Source of the DNA: Mycobacterium sp. E1214 | GTDB lineage: Bacteria > Actinomycetota > Actinomycetes > Mycobacteriales > Mycobacteriaceae | DNA: 48,955 nt | Direction: 5' to 3' | Assembly: GCF_001666755.1 (NCBI RefSeq) | Contig: NZ_LZJC01000142.1 | Location: 1-48,955 of the forward strand | Shown here: positions 1 to 9,144 of the stretch, piece after piece | How positions within the stretch are numbered: the first letter of the stretch is position 1 | How the letters are laid out: each line of letters opens with the position of its first letter | Position numbers and translations under genes: made by a program | Notes under the pieces: model-generated | Databases searched by the model: none | Seen by the model: only the letters and a program-made list of their open reading frames with translations | Told to the model about the DNA's origin: nothing

Positions 1-1
1 G

Positions 2-76
2 CTCGAGACGACTGCGACCCGCGTCGGTGACGCGTGGCTGCTCAACGGCTTCAAGTGGTTCGCCTCCAACTGCGCC
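2..76 (+). other. Inverted fragment of an acyl-CoA dehydrogenase gene
   Basis: The plus strand reads LETTATRVGDAWLLNGFKW followed by FASNCA, the substrate-binding region of a FadE35-type acyl-CoA dehydrogenase, and then loses all similarity. The minus strand from 645 down to about 70 encodes the N-terminal part of the same kind of protein and ends in AGETAQ, which should lie only about 13-15 residues before this fragment. Two pieces of one gene therefore meet head to head, with seven bases (70-76) usable by both. This fits a fold-back chimera at a contig end better than two real genes. Confidence 0.75.
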
Positions 77-645
77 GTCTCACCGGCCCACTCGCCGGCG
101 GCGAACTTGGCCAGGACGTGGTCGCGCACGTCGGCCGGCGCGTAGGCGGCCACCAGCGCCTGGACCATGCCGCCGCCGGTGCCCAGCGCGCAGCCCATCC
201 CGATGTCGGCCTGATTGAGCAGGTAGTTCGACGCGAACAGCCCCAGCCCGGAGCTGACTTTCGCGGCGCGGGCGTCGGCGCGCAGCGCCTGCTGGGCGTC
301 CAGGACGGCGCGCTTGGACCGGGTGAAGGACTCGGGCATCACGACGTCGCTGACGTCGTGCCCCCACCGGTCATAGCGCTCCAGCCGCGGCGGGTCGCGG
401 TCCGTCTCCTCGGCCCAGCGGGCGACGGGGCCGCCCATCAGCTCGCCGATGCTTCTCAGGTGCGGCTCGACGACGGCCAGCGCCTCGGGCTGCAAGTAGT
501 AGGCCATGGTGAACTGCAGCGTGGGGTCGGTGGAATACCAGTTCAGCCCGACGGCGCCGCGGTAGTCCTCGGTCCGGTACCGCCGCGCCTTCTCCGGGGT
601 GGCGAAGGGCAGCCGGTCCACCGCCTCGACGTCGTAGTCGCTCAT
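70..645 (-). CDS. fadE35: Acyl-CoA dehydrogenase, N-terminal part only (FadE35-like)
   Basis: This is the first about 190 residues of a long-type (about 600 aa) FadE acyl-CoA dehydrogenase, a FAD enzyme that oxidises acyl-CoA thioesters. The start MSDYDVEAVDRLPF and the block RLERYDRWGHDVS are typical of the subfamily related to adaptive-response protein AidB. The ATG at 645 is the first start. Homology stops at GEWAGETAQ, where the inverted fragment at 2-76 begins, so FAD-binding and catalytic residues are absent here. The position next to embB matches fadE35 (Rv3797) of M. tuberculosis. The symbol rests on remembered sequence and synteny. Confidence 0.65.
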
Positions 646-668
646 CCGACAGACGCTACGCGCGCCCC

Positions 669-1388
669 TCAGGCGGAGGCGCGTAACGGGCGCCGTCGGC
701 GATTCGGGTCGGGACCGGTGCGGTCGCCCGTGCCGCTGCGCCGGGCCAGGGCCTCGGCGTCGGTCACCACCAGGCTCTTGCCCTGCAGCTGGATCCAGCC
801 GCGGGCGGTGAAGCTGCGCAGCGCCTTGTTCACCGAGGCCCGGTCGGCGCCTACCAGTTGGGCCAGCTCCTCCTGGCTCAGCTCGTACGTCACGCGCAGC
901 GCGTCTCCCTCGGGCGCGCCGAAGCGCCGCGACAGCGCCAGCAGCTGGCGGGCCACCCGGGCGGCCACATCGCTGGAGACCAGCTCGACCAGCTGCTCCT
1001 CGGTCTCGCGGACGCGCTGCGTCAGCGCCTGCAGCAGCTGTTCGGCGATCGCCGGCTGGCGGGCCATCAACCCGCGCAGGGCGGCCCGATCCAGCCACAG
1101 CGCCCGCACGTCGGTGATCGCGGTAGCGGTGCAGCTGCGCGGACCCGGATCGAATACCGCCAGTTCGCCGACGATGTCCGACGGGCCCAGGATGGCGCGC
1201 ACGTTGGTCCGGCCGTTCGACCCGCCCAAGCTGATCTTGACCTTGCCCTCGACGATCAGATAGACCCGATCGCCCGGCTCGCCCTGCGTGAACAGGGTTT
1301 GGCCGCAGGCGAATTGCGCGGTGCCCGGTGGGTCGTCGGCGTCGGCGTGCGCGCTGCCGGGTGGGGTGCTCACCGGTGTCCTCCTCAT
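669..1388 (-). CDS. Crp/Fnr-family transcriptional regulator
   Basis: A 239-aa cytoplasmic DNA-binding regulator. Residues about 24-110 form a cyclic-nucleotide-binding beta barrel that keeps the phosphate-cassette residues Gly74-Glu75-Leu76 and Arg84-Ser85, so ligand binding is plausible. A long helix (about 112-140) leads to a winged helix-turn-helix at 168-205 with the recognition stretch LVGADRASVNKALRSF, close to that of mycobacterial Crp (Rv3676). The 20-residue N-terminal tail is disordered-looking. ATG at 1388 lies 3 bases after the stop of the FHA gene, so the two are probably co-transcribed. It is a second Crp-type protein rather than the Rv3676 orthologue, judged by context. Confidence 0.85.
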   Translation of the reverse strand: MRRTPVSTPPGSAHADADDPPGTAQFACGQTLFTQGEPGDRVYLIVEGKVKISLGGSNGRTNVRAILGPSDIVGELAVFDPGPRSCTATAITDVRALWLDRAALRGLMARQPAIAEQLLQALTQRVRETEEQLVELVSSDVAARVARQLLALSRRFGAPEGDALRVTYELSQEELAQLVGADRASVNKALRSFTARGWIQLQGKSLVVTDAEALARRSGTGDRTGPDPNRRRRPLRASA

Positions 1389-1391
1389 GCG

Positions 1392-1796
1392 TCAGGGAGT
1401 GGGGCTGGTGCGGAACACCAGCCGGAAGTTGCCGATCTGCAGTTGATCGCCGTCGCCCAGCACCGCGGAGTCGACGGGCTGGCGGTTGACGTAGGTGTGG
1501 TTCAGGCTGCCGAGGTCGACGACGCTGAACGCCCCGTCGGTGATCCGGAATTCGGCGTGCCGACGGCTGACGGTGATGTCGTCGAGGAAGATGTCGCTCG
1601 CGGGGTGTCGGCCGGCGGTCATGGTGGGGCGGTCGACGGTGAACGTGGCGCCGACGTTGGGCCCGCGCCGCACCACGAGCACGCCCGCGCCGCGCGGCAC
1701 GTCCGCAGTGTCGGCGCCCGCCGCCGGGTCGTGGGCCAACTCCGGGCGCACGGGCGAGCCGATGTCCGCGGTGTTGTCGTCCGCTGGCTGGGTCAC
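1392..1796 (-). CDS. FHA-domain protein, GarA-like
   Basis: A 134-aa protein with an acidic, flexible N-terminus and a C-terminal forkhead-associated domain (about residues 39-130), a phosphothreonine-binding fold. The motifs GRHPASDIFLDD and TVSRRHAEF match GarA, the regulator of 2-oxoglutarate metabolism controlled by PknB/PknG. The usual SLNGTYVN reads SLNHTYVN here, a Gly-to-His change in a conserved loop. The N-terminus lacks the TxTTS phosphorylation motif of GarA, so this is a paralogue. I chose GTG at 1796; an ATG at 1877 would add 27 Arg/His-rich residues that look non-native. It runs into the Crp gene with 3 bases between. Confidence 0.75.
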   Translation of the reverse strand: MTQPADDNTADIGSPVRPELAHDPAAGADTADVPRGAGVLVVRRGPNVGATFTVDRPTMTAGRHPASDIFLDDITVSRRHAEFRITDGAFSVVDLGSLNHTYVNRQPVDSAVLGDGDQLQIGNFRLVFRTSPTP

Positions 1797-1955
1797 GTGC
1801 CGCGCGTCCCGGGCCGCGACTGTCTGTGCACTGTGCTGCCTTCCGTGTGACGCGGATCGTCGGTGGCCCGCCCCCATCGCAGCAGCAGCGCCGGCCGATG
1901 CGCTAGGGGCGGAAGTCCCTCACGGGTTCGGTGCCCGCGAACCCCGCATGTGGGC

Positions 1956-2453
1956 TTAAACGCCCACCGGCGCCACGAATTCCGACGTGTAATACTCGGC
2001 GGGATCCTGCGAGTTGGGATTGCGTTGCTCGATGATCACCCACACGCCCGTCGTGCCGGGGTGAATGACGTCGCTAACGGTCGCATTTCCGCTGCCGGCC
2101 GCGTCGGTGTCCAGCCCCGCGAAGGCGGTGCCGGGGTCGCCGGGCCCGCAGGTGGCCGCCGCCGGGCGGGGCACCTGGATCAGGCCCACGTCGAAGTGGG
2201 TGCCGGGTTCGGGTTCGTCGACCAGGTGCACGTCGGCGGCTACGGTCGGGCCGGCCCGGCGCACCAGCACGGAGCCCGTGCCCAGCGCCGGGTGCGGAAC
2301 CTTCGGCGCGAAGCTGACCAGGCTGAAGTCGCACCGCCGCAGCTTGGCGTCGAGGACGACGACGGTGCCGCCGTCGGCGGCCGCGGAGCCGGCCGGGCCG
2401 ATCAGCGCGGCCAGCGCCGCGGTAGCGGCGCCCGCGCGAGCCAGTGGATGCAT
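1956..2453 (-). CDS. Secreted mycobacterial protein of unknown function
   Basis: A 165-aa protein with a Sec signal peptide: short start, hydrophobic stretch AGAATAALAALIGPAGSA, then cleavage near AAADG. The mature part (about 138 aa) is beta-rich with two cysteines (LRRCDFSL and ATCGPGD) that could form a disulphide. I do not recognise a family. It follows embB by 125 bp on the same strand and precedes the FHA gene by about 160 bp, so it may have its own promoter in the gap that contains the palindrome at 2546-2555. Confidence 0.7.
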   Translation of the reverse strand: MHPLARAGAATAALAALIGPAGSAAADGGTVVVLDAKLRRCDFSLVSFAPKVPHPALGTGSVLVRRAGPTVAADVHLVDEPEPGTHFDVGLIQVPRPAAATCGPGDPGTAFAGLDTDAAGSGNATVSDVIHPGTTGVWVIIEQRNPNSQDPAEYYTSEFVAPVGV

Positions 2454-2545
2454 GAGCCGCCCCCTTGCGTGTGAACTGGGTCACAGTGCATTGGGTATTC
2501 ACGGGAAATGGCGCGGATAAACCTGCCCAATGTGTTTGCTGGCGC

Positions 2546-2555
2546 GTTAATTAAC
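2546..2555. repeat. 10-bp AT-rich palindrome upstream of the secreted gene
   Basis: GTTAATTAAC is a perfect palindrome inside an unusually AT-rich patch in the 125-bp gap between the embB stop and the secreted-protein start. It could be an operator or part of a promoter. Nothing else in the sequence assigns a function. Confidence 0.35.
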
Positions 2556-2578
2556 GGCGTTATTCGCGGGGGTCGGCG

Positions 2579-5500
2579 TCAGGGTTTGATGCGGATTTCT
2601 CCCGGCGACCACCAGCCCGTGCGGGTCGCGGTGCCCAGGTCCAACCGGGCGGGCTGCGCGTCGGCGATGGTGTCGAATTTGCGCAGCGAGCCCCAGTCCC
2701 GGCCCCAGTCGTGCGACAGGTACGTGGACATGACGTGGGCCCGCAACAGCAGGTCGGTGATGCCGAGCAAGCCGCCGTTGACCCCGTCCTGCCAGGTGTC
2801 GGTGTCCTGTTTCTTGGCGTTGTAGTCCGGGGTGATGCGGAACTTGGGGATCTCCGTGACGCCGTTGACGTGCAGCATCGGGTGCTGGCAGGGGAACGCC
2901 AACCCCACCGCCCAGTCCATCAGCACCGGCTGCGTCGAGCCGACGTACTCCTGCAGCGAGCGCAGCTCGGGCACCCGCGGCGGGGTCACCGCGATCCAGT
3001 CGTCCGGCGTCAGCGACAGGTCCTCGGCGACCACCCGGACGGCGACCGCGTCGGCGGGCATCTGGGAGCGGGCGAAGCGCAGGTTGCGCCACACCTTGGG
3101 CTGCTCCCCGTACAGGTCGTAGGGCACCAGCCGGCCGCCCGGCAGGATCGCGCCGTCCGGGCCCGGCCTGCCGAACTCCAGCTCCACGGTCTGGCCGTTG
3201 GTGTGGTGGTGCAGCACGCTGTTGCCGGCGATGGTGCCGGCGGCGGTCACCACGACCAGGGGATGCCCGGCGTCGGGCCGGGGCAGCTGGTACCACGCCG
3301 AGGTCAGCCGGCTCTGCTGCTGGGCGCCGGTGGTGTAGCTGCCGGCCAGCGGAACCCGCGCCGGGTCCAGGCCGTAGGGCAGGGGCACCGTCGAGCCGTT
3401 GACGCCGGGCGTCGTGAGCTTGAGGGGCGCGTCCCAGTCGTAGTCGGTGCCCGGTTGCGGCACCGAGGTCTCCTTGACCGACTCCGCCAGGGTGCGGTCC
3501 GGGACGCCGTTGGGGCTGAACCCGGTGGGGTTGACGCCGCCCAGCGGTCCCAGCGGGCCGAACTGACCGCCGGCGTTCAGCGGCGGCATGAACCCGGCGT
3601 TGCTGTCGGGCTCGACGAGCAGGTCGTCGGCCAGGCCGCAGCCGCCGCTGAACTCGCGCAGGTTGTCCCACGCGTTGGAGTACGTCGGGTACTGGCGCAC
3701 GATGCCGGCCACCATCGACCCGATGAACACCAGCGCCATGAACCCGGCCGCCACCGGGATGGGCGCGGCCGTCACCGCCCGCGCCAGCCGGCCCTCGCCG
3801 TGGTCCCGCGACGCGAAGTGCAGGTAGGCCGCGTACAGCGCCGCCACGGCGAACAGGGCGAAAAAGATTGTGCTGATCGAGATTCCGGCGACCTTCGGCA
3901 TGGCGCTGTTGAACGGGACGCCGTAGCTCGAGACGTACCACCAGCCGTTGGTGGTGGCGAAGCACAGCGCCAGCACGAACAGCAGCGCCGCCAGGAACGC
4001 CATCCGGTTGCGCGACCACCGCAGCGCCTCGTGCGACACCAGCACGGTCGTCAGCGCGGCCATGGCCGCGCCCACCGCCGCGAACAGCCCGAAGTGGTGC
4101 ACCCACTTGGTGGGGGTGAACATCAGGAAGAACATGGTGCCGAAGATGACGCCCATCAGCCGCCACGCGGGCCCGCGGGCCACACCGGGAATCCCCTTGC
4201 GCCGCAACATGATGAACATCGACGTGAACAGGCACAGCGCCGCGATCAGGAACCCGAACCGGCGCGACAGCGAGCCGTCGACGGTCGGCAGGATCAGGTA
4301 GTAGTAGCGCAGGTTCTCGGTGTACCACGCCTGGCTGGGCCCGATCGCCGTGCGAATCCTGGTGGCCTCCAACACCGTCGACAACGTCTGGTCGGCGAAG
4401 ACCACGGTCAGGATGACGAAGCCGGCGGCCAGCATCGGGGCCACCAGCGGCCAGGTGCCGACCAGGCGGTGGCGCCGTACCAGGATGCGCAGGATGGGGC
4501 GGCCGCCGGCGACCAGCGCGGCGACCGCGATCAGGCCGGTGGGCTGCACGCCGAGGGTGAACGCCGCGGTGATGACGGCCAGCGCCGCGGGCGTCAGCCG
4601 GCTGTAGCGCATGGACCGCTCGATCAGCACGTAGGTGACCAGCGACCCGAGGGCGATGATCGGCTCGGGGCGCAACCCGTTGTCGAACGGCATCCAGGCC
4701 GTGAGCAGCACCAGGCCCGCCGCCCAGTTCGCCGCCTTGCTGGCGGCGACCGCGGGCCCCAGGCGCGGCAGCACCTCACGGGAGAGCAGCAGCCAGCACA
4801 GGATCCCGGCGATGAGGTCCGGCAACCGCATCCACAGGCTCGCGTCGCTGACGTGGGTCATGTACGCCAGCAGGTTGTAATACCAGCCGAACGGGTCCTC
4901 CGGGCTGCCGAACCAGCGGAAGTAATTCGACATGTAGCCGGCGCGGTCCGCGACCCGGGCCATGCCCAGGATGTAGCCGTCGTCCGACGAGTTCGCCCCG
5001 ATGACGTGCCACAGCACGAACCCGAAGATCACCGTGGCGTCGGCCAGGGTGAACTTGCGCCAGTTGGCCGGGATGAGCCGGCGCATCCGGTGGCCGTCCA
5101 ACTGGTCCAGGCGCCACAACGCGACCAGGGACACGATGGTGGACAGGATCGCCAGCACCATCGCCGTCAGCTTCAGCGTGGTCGGGGTGGTGGAGAACCG
5201 GGTGTCGATGGTGGCCGAGAGCTTGAGGCCCGCGGGCGCCGGCCCGGTCAGATCGGTGAACACCCCGACGATCTGCGGGCGCAGGTTGGGGTCGGGGAAG
5301 CCGCCGCGCACCGGCCGGCCCCCCGGGTCGGTCAGCCCGACGAAGGTCGCGAAGGCGCCCGCCTGGGTGGAGGTGATCTCGATGCTGGAACACCCCGGGG
5401 ACCCCGCGGTTCCCTGGGCCTGCTCGCGGGACACGCTGGCGATCACCACGTTGCGGTCGGTGACGTCGACGCGCTTGGCGCTGGCGACCACGAACAGCGC

Positions 5501-5821
5501 GTTGAGCGCGGCGTCCTTGCCCTTCTTCGGTGCGGTGCTCAGGATCACCCCGCCCTCGGGGGGCAGCTGACCCACCAGCGAGCACGGCACGGTGACGGTC
5601 ACGTCGACCGGCGTCAGCGAGATCAGCGGCGCCGTCACGCTGTTCAGCTGGCCGTTCTGCGGCCAGTTCAGGGTGGCGGTGGTCTGCACGACGGGCAGCA
5701 GCGGCGTCGCGATCGACAGGAGGAAGCCGATCAGCCCGGCGATGGTGGCGACCCAGCGGGTCACCCGGACGTCGGGCTCACCGGCCGCGGTCTTGGGGTC
5801 CGTCACGGTCGCCACGCTCAT
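2579..5821 (-). CDS. embB: Arabinosyltransferase EmbB
   Basis: A 1080-aa GT53 arabinosyltransferase. With EmbA it adds alpha-1,3-branched arabinose from decaprenyl-phospho-arabinose onto arabinogalactan, acting at the outer face of the plasma membrane, and is the main ethambutol target. The N-terminus is one membrane helix followed by a periplasmic jelly-roll domain; about 15 membrane segments follow, then a large C-terminal periplasmic carbohydrate-binding region. The catalytic motif SSDDGY puts Asp at 280-281, and GYMSNYFRW puts Met at 297, equivalent to Met306 of M. tuberculosis. ATG at 5821 overlaps the embA stop as ATGA, so translation is coupled. Confidence 0.97.
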   Translation of the reverse strand: MSVATVTDPKTAAGEPDVRVTRWVATIAGLIGFLLSIATPLLPVVQTTATLNWPQNGQLNSVTAPLISLTPVDVTVTVPCSLVGQLPPEGGVILSTAPKKGKDAALNALFVVASAKRVDVTDRNVVIASVSREQAQGTAGSPGCSSIEITSTQAGAFATFVGLTDPGGRPVRGGFPDPNLRPQIVGVFTDLTGPAPAGLKLSATIDTRFSTTPTTLKLTAMVLAILSTIVSLVALWRLDQLDGHRMRRLIPANWRKFTLADATVIFGFVLWHVIGANSSDDGYILGMARVADRAGYMSNYFRWFGSPEDPFGWYYNLLAYMTHVSDASLWMRLPDLIAGILCWLLLSREVLPRLGPAVAASKAANWAAGLVLLTAWMPFDNGLRPEPIIALGSLVTYVLIERSMRYSRLTPAALAVITAAFTLGVQPTGLIAVAALVAGGRPILRILVRRHRLVGTWPLVAPMLAAGFVILTVVFADQTLSTVLEATRIRTAIGPSQAWYTENLRYYYLILPTVDGSLSRRFGFLIAALCLFTSMFIMLRRKGIPGVARGPAWRLMGVIFGTMFFLMFTPTKWVHHFGLFAAVGAAMAALTTVLVSHEALRWSRNRMAFLAALLFVLALCFATTNGWWYVSSYGVPFNSAMPKVAGISISTIFFALFAVAALYAAYLHFASRDHGEGRLARAVTAAPIPVAAGFMALVFIGSMVAGIVRQYPTYSNAWDNLREFSGGCGLADDLLVEPDSNAGFMPPLNAGGQFGPLGPLGGVNPTGFSPNGVPDRTLAESVKETSVPQPGTDYDWDAPLKLTTPGVNGSTVPLPYGLDPARVPLAGSYTTGAQQQSRLTSAWYQLPRPDAGHPLVVVTAAGTIAGNSVLHHHTNGQTVELEFGRPGPDGAILPGGRLVPYDLYGEQPKVWRNLRFARSQMPADAVAVRVVAEDLSLTPDDWIAVTPPRVPELRSLQEYVGSTQPVLMDWAVGLAFPCQHPMLHVNGVTEIPKFRITPDYNAKKQDTDTWQDGVNGGLLGITDLLLRAHVMSTYLSHDWGRDWGSLRKFDTIADAQPARLDLGTATRTGWWSPGEIRIKP

Positions 5822-8800
5822 GGGAGGGCCCGAATCGGACCTTGCCGGCTCCAGCCGCGCACTGTGATCACACCCTGTTCTATAACGGCTGGCGGCGCCT
5901 GGTCGGCGGGCACCAGCGGGTAGTACTTCTCGATCGATCCCCAGTCGCGATACCAGTCGCCCCGCAGGTAGGTGGCGATCGTGGAGGTGCGCAGCATCGT
6001 CTGGGTCACCAGGAACGGGCCGCCGGTCTCGCTGGCCTGCCAGCCGTTCGACGACGCCGCGGTCTGCTTGTGGTCGGGCAGGATTCGGTATTGCGGCAGC
6101 TCGGCGACGCCGAGGTGTTCGGAGAACGGCCGCTGGCACGGGAAGTTCGCGGCGGTCGCGATGTCCATCAGGACCGGCGTCTGCGATCCCAGCACCTGCT
6201 GCAGGGTCTGCAGCACCGGGACCCGCGGCGGCGTGAACGCGAACCACTGGTCCGAGCTGAGGTTCGGGTCGTAGGCGACGATGCGCGCCACATTGGCCTC
6301 CGGCGGCGCCCAGGTCAGCGGGAACCGCAGGTTGCGCCACGCCGGTTCCGGACCGATGTCGATGGGCTGCACCTCGGCGAGCGGCTGGGTGCTGCCGTCG
6401 GGGCGGGTGACGCCCCATTGCAGTTTCAGCGACTGCCCGTAGGTGAAGGTGCCGTCCTCTTTGTAGGACCAGATGGCGCCGGCCGCCGACACGACGACGA
6501 TCGGCCGGTCCGGGGTCCGGGGCGGCAGCTGGTACCACGACGACGTGGCGGTGGCGGCCAGCGCGTTCTCGCCGTAGCTGCCCATCACCGGGGTGCGGGC
6601 CGGGTCGAGGCCGAAGGGCAGGGCCGCGGTCGAGCCGTTGACGCCGACGGGCCCCTTGCCGCCGGCCGTGCCCGCCGAGTCGGTCATGCTGGCGTTGGGC
6701 TTGTTCGGCGACGCGTCGGAGTTCACCACGCCCGGCTTGGTCACCACCGGGTAGGACCGCAGGTCGTCGCCCACGCCGTCGGGCTTGAAGCCGACGGGGT
6801 TGACGCCGCCCAGCGGCCCGCCGGGGCCGAACGGCTGCCCGGGCGCCGGCGCCAGCATGCCGGCGTTCGGGTCCGGTTCGGCCAGCACGTCGTCGGCCAT
6901 CGCGCAGCTGCTCGGGGACAGCCCGGAGGTGATCGCGGCCAGGTTGGCCTTGCCGGTGGTGTAGAGCGGGTAGCGGAACACCGCGCCCTTGGCCAGCGAA
7001 CCGACCTCGCCGAGCACCATGATGGTCGCCACCACCAGCAACGGCGTCGACGCCAGCACCCGGTTGCGCCGGTTGTCCTTGACCTCGGTGTGGCCGGCGT
7101 AGTCCATCCGGAAGTGCTGCCAGGCGGCCAGCAGCCCGGTGGCGATCGACAGCGTCAGGAACATGGTGGTCACCGGGTGGCTGGCGATCACGGGCTGGAT
7201 GTCCCACCACGGCACCCCGTAGTTGCCGACGTAGAACCAGCCGTTGACGCCCGAGGTGGCCACCGCCAGCACGAACAGCAGCGCGGTGACGTACAGCGTC
7301 AGGTTGCGCCGGTTGTGCAGCCCGATCCGCGAGCACGCGAAGGCGGTGACCGCGCCCAGCGCGCCGGCGAGCCCGGCGAACGCGCCGAACTGGATCGCCC
7401 ACTTCGTCGGGGTGAACGTCAGCAGCAGCAGGCCGATCGCCGTGGTGCCCAGCAGCCGCCACGCCGGCCCGCTGGCCACCCCGGGCACCCGGCCGCGGCG
7501 CAGCAGGATCATCAGCATCCCGAACAGGCACAGCAGCAGCACCAGCACCGCGAAGCGCCGCGCCATCGACCCGTCGGGGTTGGATTCCACCGTCAGGAAG
7601 TAGTAGCGCAGCCAGTCCTGATACCACGCGATCGTGGGGCCGACCTTGTATTTGATGCGCGCCGACTCGGCGACGGTGGCCAGGGTTTGGCTGCGGAACA
7701 CCACCACGAAGATCAGCGCCGCCGCGGCGGCCAGCACCGCCGGCGGCGCCAGCAGCCCGTCGGTGTCCCGCCGCCTCCGGATGACGCCCGCGATAGCCCG
7801 GGCGCCGGTCAGCAGGGCCGCGACGGCGATCAGGCCCTGCGGGGCCAGGGTGGCGGTCAGCAGCGCGACGATGATGGCGACGGCGGCCGGGGCCAGGCGT
7901 CGCAGCGCGATCGCGCGTTCCACCAGCATCCACGTGACGACGGTGCCGAGGGCGATCAGCGGTTCGGGCCGCAGGCCGTTGTTGAACGGCAGCCACGCGG
8001 CCACGAACACCGCGCCCGCGGTGCAGACCGCCACCCGGTTGGCCGCCAGGCCGCCTTTGCCCGGCCCCAGGCGCCGTAGCACCCAGTGGCTGATAATCAG
8101 CCAGCAGGCGATGCCGGCCAGCGTGGCCGGCAGCCGCATCCACACCCCGGCGGTGCTCACCGACGCGAGCTTGGCCAGCACGCCGAGATACCAGTCGAAC
8201 GGGGCGTCCGTGGTGCCGAAGTAGCGGTAGTAGTCGACGAGGTAGCCGGCCTTGGGGGCGACCCTGGCGATCGTCAGGTTGTAGCCGTCGTCCGACGACG
8301 TGGCGCCGATGACGTGCCAGACCAGCAGGGTGGCGACGACGCCGGCGTCGGCGAGCCAGGTGGCGAGCCCCACCCGCCACCACGTCGCCCAGTGCGCACC
8401 GGGCCGGTAGCGGGATAGCCAGGCGATCGGGGAGCGCCAGTTGAGCAGGGCGGCAGCGCCGCGGCTGCGCCGGTCCAGCACCGCCAGCGCCAGGATGGCG
8501 CTCAGCACGGCCAGGGCGCCGACGGCCATGACGATCTGCTTGAGGGTGGTGGGCGCGGTGATGAAGCGGGTGTCGACGTCGATGCGGGCCGACAGGTTCG
8601 GCTGCGGCGGCACCTGCAGCTCGGTGAAGATGCCGCCGACCTGCGGCTTCTTCTCGGCCGGCAGCGTGCCGGCGGCGCCGGGCACGCCGACGAACTCCGC
8701 GCCCACGCCGCCGTTGGTGGCCCAGGCGTGCAGGAAGCGGCAGCCCGGGGCGGCGACGGCCGAGCGCTGGGCGACCGCGGCCACGGTGTCGCGGAAGGCG

Positions 8801-9144
8801 ACGACGATCACGTCGTTGTTGGCGCGCACGAACAGCCCGTTCTTGCCGGCGTCGGTGCCGCCGGCGGGCAGGGTCGAGATCACCAGCCCACCGCTGGGGG
8901 GCAGCGTGGCCATCGCCGCGCACGGAACGGAGATGTCCAGGGCGAGGGGGGCGCCGGACACCAGCGGCGCGGTGATCTGCCCGACGTGCCCGCCGACGTC
9001 GCCCTGCGGCCACGACACGGTCGCCGTCGTCTGCCGCACCGGCAACAGCGGGACGAGCGCGCACAACAGCAGCCCGACGATCCCGGCGACGGCAGCGATC
9101 GACCGTGGAATCCGCTGCGATCGCTCTTCACCGTCGTGGGGCAC
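5818..9144 (-). CDS. embA: Arabinosyltransferase EmbA
   Basis: A 1108-aa GT53 membrane protein that pairs with EmbB in arabinan synthesis. It shows the ATSSDDGYNLT motif, the following APKAGYLVDYYRYFG segment, LRPEPLIALG and the C-terminal FPCQRPFSEHLGV block. GTG at 9144 gives the N-terminus VPHDGEERSQRI, which matches M. tuberculosis EmbA (MPHDGNERS...); an upstream in-frame start at 9204 would add 20 residues without homology. It is first in the embA-embB pair, transcribed away from embR across a 205-bp gap, and its stop overlaps the embB start by 4 bases. Confidence 0.96.
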   Translation of the reverse strand: MPHDGEERSQRIPRSIAAVAGIVGLLLCALVPLLPVRQTTATVSWPQGDVGGHVGQITAPLVSGAPLALDISVPCAAMATLPPSGGLVISTLPAGGTDAGKNGLFVRANNDVIVVAFRDTVAAVAQRSAVAAPGCRFLHAWATNGGVGAEFVGVPGAAGTLPAEKKPQVGGIFTELQVPPQPNLSARIDVDTRFITAPTTLKQIVMAVGALAVLSAILALAVLDRRSRGAAALLNWRSPIAWLSRYRPGAHWATWWRVGLATWLADAGVVATLLVWHVIGATSSDDGYNLTIARVAPKAGYLVDYYRYFGTTDAPFDWYLGVLAKLASVSTAGVWMRLPATLAGIACWLIISHWVLRRLGPGKGGLAANRVAVCTAGAVFVAAWLPFNNGLRPEPLIALGTVVTWMLVERAIALRRLAPAAVAIIVALLTATLAPQGLIAVAALLTGARAIAGVIRRRRDTDGLLAPPAVLAAAAALIFVVVFRSQTLATVAESARIKYKVGPTIAWYQDWLRYYFLTVESNPDGSMARRFAVLVLLLCLFGMLMILLRRGRVPGVASGPAWRLLGTTAIGLLLLTFTPTKWAIQFGAFAGLAGALGAVTAFACSRIGLHNRRNLTLYVTALLFVLAVATSGVNGWFYVGNYGVPWWDIQPVIASHPVTTMFLTLSIATGLLAAWQHFRMDYAGHTEVKDNRRNRVLASTPLLVVATIMVLGEVGSLAKGAVFRYPLYTTGKANLAAITSGLSPSSCAMADDVLAEPDPNAGMLAPAPGQPFGPGGPLGGVNPVGFKPDGVGDDLRSYPVVTKPGVVNSDASPNKPNASMTDSAGTAGGKGPVGVNGSTAALPFGLDPARTPVMGSYGENALAATATSSWYQLPPRTPDRPIVVVSAAGAIWSYKEDGTFTYGQSLKLQWGVTRPDGSTQPLAEVQPIDIGPEPAWRNLRFPLTWAPPEANVARIVAYDPNLSSDQWFAFTPPRVPVLQTLQQVLGSQTPVLMDIATAANFPCQRPFSEHLGVAELPQYRILPDHKQTAASSNGWQASETGGPFLVTQTMLRTSTIATYLRGDWYRDWGSIEKYYPLVPADQAPPAVIEQGVITVRGWSRQGPIRALP

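Noticed and set aside
2711..5923. A 1070-codon plus-strand frame antisense to embB
   Set aside because: Gln/Arg/His/Gly-rich composition and perfect phase with the embB codon pattern mark it as a high-G+C shadow.
2579..9064. One 2161-codon minus-strand frame covering embB and most of embA
   Set aside because: Only the part from 5821 down is embB. Above that the frame is the Arg/Ala/Gly-rich shadow of embA, which is read in another frame.
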